DNA from: Bacteroidaceae bacterium
Lineage (GTDB): Bacteria > Bacteroidota > Bacteroidia > Bacteroidales > Bacteroidaceae
NCBI GenBank assembly: GCA_024398635.1
Contig: JAKSIV010000003.1
Coordinates: 62,001-126,000 of the forward strand
DNA: 64,000 nt
Direction of reading: 5' to 3'
Below, one piece after another: positions 47,210-55,755 of this stretch; the stretch's first letter is position 1, and the number at the start of each line of letters is the position of its first letter. The notes beneath the pieces are model-generated. The model was given only the letters and a program-made list of their open reading frames with translations, did not search any database and was not told where the DNA came from. A program made the position numbers and the translations under genes.

Positions 47210-47662
47210 CTATTCCTTGTTTTTAGTATCCATTATTATTGTTACCGGGCCGTCATTCAGGAGTGACACTTTCATATCTGCTCCAAAGATACCTTTTTCC
47301 ACCTTAATGCTGCTCTCTTTCTCAAGTGTTTGGCAGAACTTATCATACATAGGTTGTGCAAAGTCCCCTTTTGATGCCCTGATATATGATGGTCTGTTTC
47401 CTTTCTTTGTACTGGCCATCAGGGTGAACTGGCTGACAGCCAGAAGTCCTCCTTTGACTTCCATGACCGAGCGGTTCATAACACCGTTTTCATCGTTGAA
47501 TATCCTCAGCCCGGCTATCTTTTTTGCCAGCCAGTCAATATCCTCCTGAGTATCAGCATCCTCAACGCCGACAAGTATCAGCAGACCCTCTTTGATGACG
47601 CCTGTTATATTGCCTTCAACCTTTACGCTCGCCTCAGTTGCTCTTTGAATTACCGCTCTCAT
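47210..47662 (-). CDS. dtd: D-aminoacyl-tRNA deacylase
   Basis: A 150-residue homodimeric enzyme that removes D-amino acids (and glycine) mischarged on tRNA. The SQFTLMA motif near residue 78 and the NDGPVTI motif near residue 137 (containing the Gly-cisPro element) are present, and the length is exactly typical. The start overlaps the uvrC stop by 4 nt (ATGA). Confidence 0.97.
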   Translation of the reverse strand: MRAVIQRATEASVKVEGNITGVIKEGLLILVGVEDADTQEDIDWLAKKIAGLRIFNDENGVMNRSVMEVKGGLLAVSQFTLMASTKKGNRPSYIRASKGDFAQPMYDKFCQTLEKESSIKVEKGIFGADMKVSLLNDGPVTIIMDTKNKE

Positions 47663-49473
47663 TTGTGGAACCAGTTATATACCGTCGTTGCTTTTGCTTT
47701 TCCTATCTCTGTCGCCAGCTCTTCAATGCCGGCTTCCGATATACGTTTTACACTCTTGAACTTCTTTATCAGTGATGTTGCAGTGTTTTCTCCAATTCCT
47801 TTTATATCAGTAAGTTCGGAGTGTGTTTGGCGTTTGCTGCGCTTTTTCTTGTGGAATGATATAGCCACACGGTGTACCTCTTCCTGCATCTGTTCAAGCA
47901 GGCGGAACAGCTCACTGCCAGGTTTCACTCCGACCTGCATCTGAGGGAATCCGTATAATAGACCTTCTGTTTTGTGGTGTGAGTTTTTTACAAGTCCGGC
48001 TATATTTATGCTAATGTGCAGATTGTCAATAACTTCCTTAGCAATAGACATCTGCCCTTTACCACCATCCACTATTACCAGATCCGGTAGAGGATTATTC
48101 TCCTCGACAGCCCGCATCCAGCGGCGCATCAAAACCTCGTACATTGATCCGTAATCGTCCCCGCCTGCTCCGCTCTTTATGTTGTAAAGTCGGTAGTCTT
48201 TTTTGGACGGTTTGCCGTTCTCATATACTATACATGCTGCAACGGCATCTGTCCCGGATATGTGTGAATTGTCAAAACACTCAATTCTCATCGGTGTTTT
48301 GGGGAGTTGAAGCAGTGTGCCCAACTCTTTCATAAGGCGCACGTGTTTCTGTTCGGGATTCAGCTTGTCGGTCTGTTTAAGCCTGTCTGCGCGGTATTGC
48401 TTTACATTCAGGGCCGACAGGTCCAGCAGTTTTTTCTTCTCCCCTTTTTGCGGTACCGTCCATGTTACGCCTGCGTACTCCGTATCAGGCATGAACGGAA
48501 CTATGATCTCACGTGCAGTACTGTGATATCGGTTTCGCATCTCGACTATTGCCAACAGTAGCATTTCATCAAGAGATTCATCCATCTTGCGCTTATATTC
48601 AAATGTAAAAGCCTGGTTAATGCATCCGTCAGCAACATGCAGATAATTTACAAATACCACATCTTCATCGTTGTCTATGTTATAGACATCCACGTTGTCC
48701 AGCCCGGTGTCCACTACACGGCTCTTTTCACGGAACTCCATTATGGTGTCGTAGCGTTGTTTGATGGCTTGTGCCTCTTCAAACCTGAGTTGCCCGGAGA
48801 GTTTCTTCATCTCCTGCATCATGCTGCGTGTCAGTTCCTGGCTATGTCCTTTGAGTATCTCTCGAATCTCTTTTATCTGTTCGGAGTAATCCTCCTTGCT
48901 TATGTTTCCCGTACATGGCGCAGGACAGTTCTTGATGTGATATTCCAGGCACTCCTTGTATTTGCCTTCCTTTATGCCCTGGGTTGTAAGCGGCAATCGG
49001 CAACTGCGTATCTTGTATGCGTGGGATATTATCTCCAAAAGACCGTTCAGAGTACCCATATGGCTGAAAGGACCATAATATTCGGATCCGTTGCGGATTA
49101 TCTTGCGGGTTTTGAAAACCCGAGGATACTCTTCCTTGGTTATGCAGATCGAGGGATAGGTCTTATCGTCTTTGAGTAGTATGTTGTAGCGCGGTTTATA
49201 TCGTTTGATCAGGTTGTTTTCAAGCAGAAAAGCATCCCACTCCGTCTCTACCACAATATACTTGAGGTCTGAGATTTTGCTTACCAACATGCGGGTCTTG
49301 TCAGTCTGATTGTCCTTGATGAAATAGGACGAGACCCTGTTTTTCAGATTTTTGGCCTTGCCTACGTATATGACGGTGCCCTGCTCGTCCAGATACTGGT
49401 AACACCCGGGTCTTTCGGGCAGATTCTGAACAATCAGCTTAAGTCTGTTTTCGTATGCCTCCCTGCCTTTCAA
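47659..49473 (-). CDS. uvrC: excinuclease ABC subunit C
   Basis: A 604-residue nuclease that makes both incisions in nucleotide excision repair after UvrAB recognises damage. The GIY-YIG domain is at the N-terminus (GCYQYLDEQGTVIYVGKAK), the UVR domain at about 205-240 (LSGQLRFEEAQAIKQRY), the RNase H-like 3' domain from ~370 (IECFDNSHISGTDAVA), and tandem HhH at the end (LTDIKGIGENTATSLI). Complete. No gap to apt upstream. Confidence 0.98.
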   Translation of the reverse strand: MKGREAYENRLKLIVQNLPERPGCYQYLDEQGTVIYVGKAKNLKNRVSSYFIKDNQTDKTRMLVSKISDLKYIVVETEWDAFLLENNLIKRYKPRYNILLKDDKTYPSICITKEEYPRVFKTRKIIRNGSEYYGPFSHMGTLNGLLEIISHAYKIRSCRLPLTTQGIKEGKYKECLEYHIKNCPAPCTGNISKEDYSEQIKEIREILKGHSQELTRSMMQEMKKLSGQLRFEEAQAIKQRYDTIMEFREKSRVVDTGLDNVDVYNIDNDEDVVFVNYLHVADGCINQAFTFEYKRKMDESLDEMLLLAIVEMRNRYHSTAREIIVPFMPDTEYAGVTWTVPQKGEKKKLLDLSALNVKQYRADRLKQTDKLNPEQKHVRLMKELGTLLQLPKTPMRIECFDNSHISGTDAVAACIVYENGKPSKKDYRLYNIKSGAGGDDYGSMYEVLMRRWMRAVEENNPLPDLVIVDGGKGQMSIAKEVIDNLHISINIAGLVKNSHHKTEGLLYGFPQMQVGVKPGSELFRLLEQMQEEVHRVAISFHKKKRSKRQTHSELTDIKGIGENTATSLIKKFKSVKRISEAGIEELATEIGKAKATTVYNWFHK

Positions 49474-50025
49474 TTACTGTACTCCGTCAAATTCGTCAAT
49501 TGCAATAAAGCTGTCCACCGGGCAATTCTGTGGGAATTTCTCTTTTGCGTGGAAGTTGGTAAGTTCTATAATGCAGTTTACCAACACCTTCTTTGGCTTG
49601 AAAGTCTTTACCAGATCACAAGCTGCCAGCAAAGTTCCGCCTGTAGCCAGCAGATCATCATGTATCAGGACTACGTCATCAGTTGTAATGGAGTCCTTGT
49701 GCATTTCGATACGGTCAAATCCATACTCTTTCTTGTATTCAAGGCTTACTTTCTCATAGGGAAGTTTTCCTGGTTTGCGTATGAGGATAAAGCCTGCTCC
49801 AAGTCTGTATGCCAATGCAGCACCAATGATGAAGCCTCTTGATTCCACTCCGCAGACTTTGGTAATGCCTTTGTCTTTATACATTTCATAGAGGGAATCA
49901 ACAATCTCTGTAAAGTCATCGGGGTTCATGAACCAGGATGTAACATCCTTGAATTGTACGCCCTCCATTGGGTAGTCCGGAATGTTGCGCAGGTGGCTGA
50001 TAAGTGTCTTTTTGCTCATATCCAT
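49474..50025 (-). CDS. apt: adenine phosphoribosyltransferase
   Basis: A 183-residue type I PRTase making AMP from adenine and PRPP (purine salvage). The PRPP-binding loop is VVLIHDDLLATGGTL (about 115-129), with GVESRGFIIGAALAYRLG earlier. ATGs at 50025 and 50019 are both possible; the second (MSKKTLI) fits the usual length better. The gene lies directly upstream of uvrC and 30 nt after mnmG, with a parS-like site between. Confidence 0.96.
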   Translation of the reverse strand: MDMSKKTLISHLRNIPDYPMEGVQFKDVTSWFMNPDDFTEIVDSLYEMYKDKGITKVCGVESRGFIIGAALAYRLGAGFILIRKPGKLPYEKVSLEYKKEYGFDRIEMHKDSITTDDVVLIHDDLLATGGTLLAACDLVKTFKPKKVLVNCIIELTNFHAKEKFPQNCPVDSFIAIDEFDGVQ

Positions 50026-50030
50026 TAAAT

Positions 50031-50046
50031 TGTTTCACGTGGAACA
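50031..50046. promoter_or_regulatory. parS-like centromere site
   Basis: TGTTTCACGTGGAACA is palindromic at 7 of 8 base pairs and differs by only one or two bases from the well-known ParB-binding site TGTTTCACGTGAAACA. It lies in the mnmG-apt intergenic gap. ParB/Spo0J sites cluster near the chromosome origin in most bacteria. Confidence 0.75.
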
Positions 50047-50055
50047 TTTTTGTTT

Positions 50056-51930
50056 TTATCGGTTCAGAAGTACCAGCAGAACGTTGATGTCGCTGGGCGA
50101 AACGCCCGGTATGCGGCTTGCCTCGGCCAATGTTTCGGGGTCATGTTTGATGAGTTTCTGGCGGCATTCCGTTGAGAGAGACTGCAAGGAATTGTAGTCA
50201 AAGCGTTCCTTGATGCGAATGTCCTCCAGGCGTTTCATCTTATCTGCAATAAGGCGCTCGCGGCTGATATATCCGCTGTATTTCATCAGGATCTCGGCGG
50301 CTTCTATGATTTCATCCTTACGGGCGGGTTCGGTTTTGTCGAGTTCGGCCTTAAGGGTCTTGATATGTTGCGAAAGATTTTCAAGTGTCAACTGCGGCCT
50401 TTCAATCAGATCGGCCAGCTTGCATCCCTCGCGTAGCGGAGTTGTGCCTAACTGCTCTAAGGCTTCGTTTATAAGTGCAGGTTTGACAGAGAATCCTTTT
50501 GCAAAATCAACTATGCGGTTTATCTCATTGCGTTTGGAGCACATCAGGTCATAGCGCTCTTTTGTGGCAAGGCCTATCTTGTATGCGCGCTCGGTCAGTC
50601 GCAAATCGGCATCATCCTGGCGCAGCAGTATGCGGTACTCGGCCCTGGATGTAAACATGCGGTAAGGCTCGTCAACACCTTTGGTTATGAGGTCATCAAC
50701 CAGGACTCCTATATATGCCTCGTCACGTGCAAGAGTGAACGCATCACCTCCGTGACAGGTTATATGCGCATTGATACCGGCCAGTATACCCTGTCCTCCG
50801 GCCTCCTCATATCCTGTTGTACCATTAACCTGTCCGGCCATAAAGAGTCCCGAAACGACCTTTGACTCCAGCGTATGTTTTAGTTGGGTGGGGTCGAAAT
50901 AGTCATATTCTATGGCATAGCCCGGACGGTAAATGACCAGGTCGCGGAATGCCGGTATCTCTTTGAGTGCGCGTATCTGGACATCCATGGGCATGGATGA
51001 CGAGAATCCGTTCAGATACATCTCGTTTGTATCTTCACCCTCGGGTTCCAGGAAAAGCTGATGCTGGTCGCGGTCGGGGAATGTGACAAGTTTGGTCTCA
51101 ATGCTTGGGCAGTAACGCGGTCCGATACTCTTGATCTGTCCGTTGAACAGCGGAGAATCGGCAAGACCGGACTTGAGAACTTCATGTACGCGCTCGTTGG
51201 TGTATGTTGTCCAGCAGCACATCTGTTTGAGATGGCGCTCTGAACCCATGAATGAGAAACGATGAAAATCATTCTCGCCGTCCTGACGCTCCATCTCCTC
51301 AAAGTGTACGCTGCGGCGGTCTATGCGGACGGGCGTTCCGGTTTTCATTCGGCCGGTACGGATGCCGTGTCTTGTAATGGATTCTGTCAGAAGGTATGAT
51401 GCAGGTTCCGATATACGTCCGCCGGGCATGGTCACGCGGCCTATATGCATCAGGCCATTCAGGAATGTTCCGGCGGTCAGGATGACACACTTACAACTGA
51501 ATTCGGCACCTTCAAGTGTCTTTAAACCAATAACTTGGCCGTCTTTTACCAGTAGTTCGGCAACGGTGTCCTGCCAGATGTTCAGGTTGGGTTGGTTTTC
51601 CAGGACATTACGCCATGCCCATATGAATTTGGCACGGTCGCACTGGGCACGTGGGCTCCACATGGCCGGGCCTTTGGAGCGGTTAAGTATCCGGAACTGT
51701 ATGGCTGTGCTGTCAGTGACTGATCCCATGTGGCCGCCAAGAGCATCTATCTCTCTGACAATCTGTCCTTTAGCTATGCCTCCAACGGCAGGATTGCAGC
51801 TCATTTGCGCAATCTTGTTCATGTCCATGGTTATCAGACAGGTCTTGGAACCCATCTGTGCAGCGGCAGCGGCAGCCTCGCAACCTGCATGGCCCGCACC
51901 GATAACAATCACATCATACTTGAAATCCAT
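50056..51930 (-). CDS. mnmG: tRNA uridine 5-carboxymethylaminomethyl modification enzyme MnmG
   Basis: A 624-residue FAD-dependent protein that, with MnmE, modifies U34 of several tRNAs. The FAD-binding motif VIGAGHAGCEAA is at residues 10-21; GNCPAVGG-like SCNPAVGGIAKG near 45 and the C-terminal helical MnmE-binding domain (SRIPGVSPSDINVLLVLL) are complete. First gene of the minus-strand unit ending in deoC. The 340-nt region upstream holds repeat copy B and the promoter of the divergent GNAT gene. Confidence 0.98.
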   Translation of the reverse strand: MDFKYDVIVIGAGHAGCEAAAAAAQMGSKTCLITMDMNKIAQMSCNPAVGGIAKGQIVREIDALGGHMGSVTDSTAIQFRILNRSKGPAMWSPRAQCDRAKFIWAWRNVLENQPNLNIWQDTVAELLVKDGQVIGLKTLEGAEFSCKCVILTAGTFLNGLMHIGRVTMPGGRISEPASYLLTESITRHGIRTGRMKTGTPVRIDRRSVHFEEMERQDGENDFHRFSFMGSERHLKQMCCWTTYTNERVHEVLKSGLADSPLFNGQIKSIGPRYCPSIETKLVTFPDRDQHQLFLEPEGEDTNEMYLNGFSSSMPMDVQIRALKEIPAFRDLVIYRPGYAIEYDYFDPTQLKHTLESKVVSGLFMAGQVNGTTGYEEAGGQGILAGINAHITCHGGDAFTLARDEAYIGVLVDDLITKGVDEPYRMFTSRAEYRILLRQDDADLRLTERAYKIGLATKERYDLMCSKRNEINRIVDFAKGFSVKPALINEALEQLGTTPLREGCKLADLIERPQLTLENLSQHIKTLKAELDKTEPARKDEIIEAAEILMKYSGYISRERLIADKMKRLEDIRIKERFDYNSLQSLSTECRQKLIKHDPETLAEASRIPGVSPSDINVLLVLLNR

Positions 51931-51999
51931 ACAAACTCCAAAGTTACTGCAAATTCTTGGAATGGAAGATAATAGGAGTGGTTCTCTTTATACGGGAAG

Positions 52000-52206
52000 T
52001 ACGCTGGGTGTCCGGCTTTGGGACACAACGTTCCGGGGCTACTCCGGACCTCTCCGGACCCTAAACGGCGAACGCCTCCCTTTTAGTCCCCTACGGGGCC
52101 TAACGGTTAAACGAAGCGCCGTTTTTAACGGGATTCTCCAAGGCCCTACGTTTAACGCCCCTGCACTGATGGTCCTTAAGCCGGATACTCAGCTCCTGCA
52201 ATCGGA
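52000..52206 (-). repeat. dispersed structured intergenic repeat, copy B
   Basis: On the minus strand, about 52206 down to 52072 aligns with copy A (22046-22180). Sequence beyond the alignment (about 52000-52072) is also highly structured: GGCGTTCGCC hairpin, GGTCCGGAG as a direct repeat, and GTCC/GGAC arms. It occupies most of the 340-nt gap between mnmG and the GNAT gene; no protein is evident. Confidence 0.65.
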
Positions 52207-52234
52207 AAGAGAACCCCTCCTATTATCTTCTTGG

Positions 52235-52253
52235 TACATTTGTAGTACATTTG
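52235..52253 (+). promoter_or_regulatory. tandem -7 motifs before GNAT gene
   Basis: TACATTTG occurs twice (52235-52242 and 52246-52253), both exact TAnnTTTG matches, 18 nt before the ATG. No clear -33 element. Confidence 0.5.
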
Positions 52254-52270
52254 CACAAAACAACAAGTAG

Positions 52271-52786
52271 ATGGATACTGAGATAAAGCGCGCTGGCAAC
52301 ACAGACTTTAAAATCATCCATGAGATGGCAGAGGTGGTGTTTCGTGAGACGTATAAGACAATACTGTCAGCGGAGCAGATGGAATATATGATGGAATGGA
52401 TGTATTCCCTGCCCAATCTGGCAAAACAGGTTGCTCAAGGACACACGTATTATATTGCCTGGAACGGAGATGATGCTTTGGGATATGTTTCGGTCCGTAA
52501 AGACTCTATGGATCCTGATGGCACTGAGGTCTGGCATTTGGAGAAGATATACGTAATGCCGTCGGCGCAAGGTACAGGTCTGGGATATAAGCTCCTTGAA
52601 ACAGCCAAGCAGCATGTAAGAGACAACAAATCAACTGCAAAAGCAAGGATTGAACTCAACGTGAACCGCAATAATCCTGCGGTCGGATTCTACAAAAAAC
52701 TGGGCTTGACTATCCTGCGACAAGGTGATTTTCCTATCGGTAACGGCTACTACATGAATGATTACATCATGGGGTTAACGGTATAA
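52271..52786 (+). CDS. GNAT family N-acetyltransferase
   Basis: A 171-residue GNAT protein. LEKIYVMPSAQGTGLGYKLL (about 92-111) is the acetyl-CoA-binding motif A, and NRNNPAVGFYKKLGL the motif B end. The N-terminal helix region (VVFRETYKTILSAEQMEYMM) is typical for a Bacteroidales subgroup of unknown substrate. Transcribed alone; a strong terminator follows. Confidence 0.9.
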   Translation: MDTEIKRAGNTDFKIIHEMAEVVFRETYKTILSAEQMEYMMEWMYSLPNLAKQVAQGHTYYIAWNGDDALGYVSVRKDSMDPDGTEVWHLEKIYVMPSAQGTGLGYKLLETAKQHVRDNKSTAKARIELNVNRNNPAVGFYKKLGLTILRQGDFPIGNGYYMNDYIMGLTV

Positions 52787-52823
52787 AAAACAGCGGTGAA
52801 AATCATCTTTTCACCGCTGTTTT
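52787..52823. terminator. bidirectional rho-independent terminator
   Basis: AAAACAGCGGTGAAAA (52787-52802) and TTTTCACCGCTGTTTT (52808-52823) form a perfect 16-bp stem with a 5-nt loop. It starts at the GNAT stop and lies before the end of the next minus-strand gene. Confidence 0.92.
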
Positions 52824-52841
52824 CAGATTGGCTGTATGGCT

Positions 52842-53070
52842 TTATCTGTATATGACTTTGATGGCGCCTCCGTCAGTTTTGCGTATGATATTGATTCCGG
52901 TACCGTTATCGGAACGGATTGTTCCGTTCAGGTCATAATGAATTTCATCCGTATCAAGGGATTGCCTTACGTTTTCCACTTCATTTGCGGGGTTGGTGAC
53001 CCTTAGCATTAAGGTCAACAGCAAAAAGGAAAAATGCCGAAACGGCACACAGCGTTAATTTGTGACTCAT
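52842..53070 (-). pseudogene. small secreted protein, apparently frameshifted
   Basis: The minus-strand ATG at 53070 begins a good signal peptide (MSHKLTLCAVSAFFLFAVDL), but this frame stops near 53000. A second frame (open from 53048) then encodes ENVRQSLDTDEIHYDLNGT and ends in GINIIRKTDGGAIKVIYR, which resembles the short C-terminal tails (xYDLNGR…GINIIR…KV) found on many Bacteroidales secreted proteins. Joining both needs one frameshift. It could be a tiny gene with an error or a remnant left after deletion of the middle of a larger secreted protein. Confidence 0.5.
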
Positions 53071-53091
53071 GAAAACGACTATTGACGGTTA

Positions 53092-54489
53092 TTACTTTTT
53101 TCTCTTTTTTGCGGGTTTGGGATTCAACTCATCCTTGGCCTCCTGAAGAAGCCTTTTGAAGGTTGCGTCGGTATGAAGGTGAGCTAGTGTGGCCGATGCC
53201 CACAGGCGGCCGGTCTGTACATCACTGGGATAGTTGTAACCGGCAATTACGCGACTGCGTCCATACTCGAATCCACGGGCCAGGATGTCGTTGGCAGCGG
53301 CACGGGGTCCTATTTCAACCAGCAGGAGTGCCATGCCCCAGCCAATTTCCGAATGTGTTGAAGGATAACTGGTGGTTGCTTTTAAGGTATCCTCATCTTG
53401 GCTGATCAGGGTTTTGTTCCTTCTGGGGTTGAGTCTTACATAGGGACGTTCGCGGAATGTGGTACTGCCCAATTCACCGGCGGTTTTGATAAGATTATCC
53501 CTTGTGTAATCCAGCAGGGCTGCAATGGCGGGATTGGATTCGCGGCTTATCTCGAATGCGGGTGTGCTGAATGTCTTCATCATTGCGTCAACACTGTTGT
53601 CGGCATCGGCTTTGGCCTGCTCACCGCGCTCGGTTTCCCTTTCGGGCAAGGTCTCATAGTACTTGATGACATCGCCGTAGAAACGATGGCTCTCCTCGGT
53701 AATGGGACCGTCAAAAACTTTGGTTCCATCGGGGAATCCCTCGGTCTGGCTTACATTCTTTATGCCTTTGATCTTGCAATACTCCTTACGGGCTGCTTCA
53801 AGGTCTTTCTGGAAGAATTCGCTTGCATGCATGACAGCCACAGCGGTGGTTCCGCAAAGAAAGCCGGCATCAACGTCACTCTGGTAGTGCGCACCGACTA
53901 TGACGCGGCTCTCGCCATACTGGTATCCGGAACGCAGCAGTGTATCCTGCAGTTCGGGGACCATCTCGGCAAGAACCAGTGCGGTTGACCAGCCAAGTGA
54001 TGTATGTCCCGACGGGTATGATCCGTTGAAACGGAGCTCGCGCTCATTGTCAAAGCGTCCCCAGGTATGCTCGTTGTACTGTGCAAACGGGCGGGTGCGC
54101 ATATATTTGCGTTTTGCGTTATGGGTGCTCAGGTTTTCTGTCCAAAGTACGTTGTACAGCAACTTATATATGGCAGGAGTCTTTTCTTTGCTTATCTCAA
54201 AGCCCAGTATATCCGAGTTGACTCTTATCATGCCTTTTATTCCCCATTGGGAATCATCATTGGCCTGCTGTCCGCGGTCGGTAGGACGTACGGTCTTGCC
54301 CCACTGCCACTGGGCAAAGTCATCGGCATAGGTTGTACTGGTCATATCGGGTGGTGGCGGCAGATAGATACCTGCATCAGGCATATTCTCAAGGAACACA
54401 TAGACGGTATCTTTCTCTGTCTGGGCAAAACTTATGCCTGCAAACATCGCTATGACAAACGTAGCGCAAAGTCTCTTGTAGTTTTTCAT
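53092..54489 (-). CDS. tandem PAP2 acid phosphatase-like protein (paralogue 1)
   Basis: A 465-residue exported protein with signal peptide (about 1-22) and two PAP2/class A acid phosphatase domains. Domain 1 has KYMRTRPF, SYPSGHTS and SRVIVGAHYQSD, i.e. all catalytic motifs including both histidines. Domain 2 has RERPYVRL, SYPSTHSE and SRVIAGYNYPSD, where the nucleophilic histidine is replaced by Asn, so it is probably inactive. It ends with a lysine-rich tail. It lies 18 nt after the rhodanese/hydrolase gene on the same strand. Phosphate substrate unknown; periplasmic location inferred from the signal peptide. Confidence 0.88.
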   Translation of the reverse strand: MKNYKRLCATFVIAMFAGISFAQTEKDTVYVFLENMPDAGIYLPPPPDMTSTTYADDFAQWQWGKTVRPTDRGQQANDDSQWGIKGMIRVNSDILGFEISKEKTPAIYKLLYNVLWTENLSTHNAKRKYMRTRPFAQYNEHTWGRFDNERELRFNGSYPSGHTSLGWSTALVLAEMVPELQDTLLRSGYQYGESRVIVGAHYQSDVDAGFLCGTTAVAVMHASEFFQKDLEAARKEYCKIKGIKNVSQTEGFPDGTKVFDGPITEESHRFYGDVIKYYETLPERETERGEQAKADADNSVDAMMKTFSTPAFEISRESNPAIAALLDYTRDNLIKTAGELGSTTFRERPYVRLNPRRNKTLISQDEDTLKATTSYPSTHSEIGWGMALLLVEIGPRAAANDILARGFEYGRSRVIAGYNYPSDVQTGRLWASATLAHLHTDATFKRLLQEAKDELNPKPAKKRKK

Positions 54490-54507
54490 TATTGAAAGAA
54501 TATTTGG

Positions 54508-55584
54508 TTATTGCATATCTCTGATCCTGACATCAATGCCGGGAAGCTGTTCGGCCAGTCCGCTGAGGTCGGTCTGGCTGAAGTGGTAAGGTATGAGTAC
54601 CTCGGGATTGACCATTTTGGCTGCATTCACGCATTGGTCAACTGTCATGGTGTAGGGTTGGTTTACAGGTAGGAAAGCAACACTTATCCTCATGTTTTGA
54701 CGCATCTTGGGGATATCCTTCATTTCGGGTACATCCTCGGTGTCACCTGCAACATAGGCACTCAATGTTCCCCAGAAATGAACAAGATATCCGTTTCCGT
54801 TGCCTTTGGGATGGAACTGCTCACGACCCGGGGTTGTGTTATAGGCGGGAACTGCCTCGACGATAATTCCGACAGGAGAAAGTGTGAAATGATCACCGTT
54901 TGACAATACCCTGCCAAAACCTATCTGTTGCTGTGATTTGGCATTGAGCAAAATCTCTGTTTTTTCCGATGAAAGCGCAGCGATTGCATTCTTGTCCAGA
55001 TGGTCTCCATGCTCGTGGGTTATGAGTATGGCATCGGCTTTGGGGAACTCTTTAGCGTAGTCGGTATTCTTGCCGTAACCGCTTACCGGATCAACCTGAA
55101 CGGACATTCCCTTGTATGCAAATTCCAGTGATCCGTGCTTGATGAGAGTTATTACCAGGGGGTCAGATCCTCCGCCGGCGGGAATGCATTCCACCTGATA
55201 TTTGTTGAATATCTTTCCCGCTTCGACCCATGCGGTGTAACCGCCTGTCAGGTTAATGACCTTATAACCGGCATCCGAGAGAGCCTGAGCTGCAGCAGCA
55301 CTGCGTTTGCCGCTGCGGCAGTATATGGCCAATGTCATGGATTTGCTGAACAAATTGTTGATTTCATCCATGAAACCGTCTTTTTGCCAGTCAATATTGA
55401 TGGCGTGGTAGAGGTGTCCCTCGGCGTATTCATCGGCTGTACGGACATCAATGGTTACGGTACCGGCTGCAATGTATGCCTTTTCAAATTCATCGGGATT
55501 CATATCGGTCCAGTTGTTGCAGCTGCATGACGAAAAGCCCAGCATAGACAAGCATGTAAATAAGGTTAGTTTAAGTCTGTTCAT
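54508..55584 (-). CDS. rhodanese domain fused to MBL-fold hydrolase, lipoprotein
   Basis: A 358-residue two-domain protein. The N-terminus ends in a lipobox-like GFSSC near residue 20, so it is probably a lipoprotein. Residues ~28-125 form a rhodanese domain with active-site IYCRSGKRS. Residues ~145-350 form a metallo-beta-lactamase fold, with THEHGDH (HxHxDH) near 195 and later VAGDTED and IPYHFSQ, like the UlaG/YtnP-type 'MBL fold' group. Such fusions suggest sulfur transfer or persulfide handling, but the periplasmic substrate is unknown. Likely co-transcribed with the downstream PAP2 gene. Confidence 0.85.
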   Translation of the reverse strand: MNRLKLTLFTCLSMLGFSSCSCNNWTDMNPDEFEKAYIAAGTVTIDVRTADEYAEGHLYHAINIDWQKDGFMDEINNLFSKSMTLAIYCRSGKRSAAAAQALSDAGYKVINLTGGYTAWVEAGKIFNKYQVECIPAGGGSDPLVITLIKHGSLEFAYKGMSVQVDPVSGYGKNTDYAKEFPKADAILITHEHGDHLDKNAIAALSSEKTEILLNAKSQQQIGFGRVLSNGDHFTLSPVGIIVEAVPAYNTTPGREQFHPKGNGNGYLVHFWGTLSAYVAGDTEDVPEMKDIPKMRQNMRISVAFLPVNQPYTMTVDQCVNAAKMVNPEVLIPYHFSQTDLSGLAEQLPGIDVRIRDMQ

Positions 55585-55688
55585 TGCATGAATATGTTTA
55601 ACGAGCTGTAAAGATAAGCAAAGATTGTCAAATCACGGCAACGGGGAATAATGTGCGTATACTTATAGGATAAATACACATTAATGAG

Positions 55689-55709
55689 TATATTTGCAGT
55701 CTATTTTTG
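55689..55709 (+). promoter_or_regulatory. -7 motifs before sdh/frd operon
   Basis: TATATTTG (55689-55696) and TATTTTTG (55702-55709) both match TAnnTTTG, 47-67 nt before the first gene. No obvious -33 partner. Confidence 0.45.
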
Positions 55710-55755
55710 ACACGCGCACAAACTAAAACATTCATAATCAAAAAACTAAGCTTTT

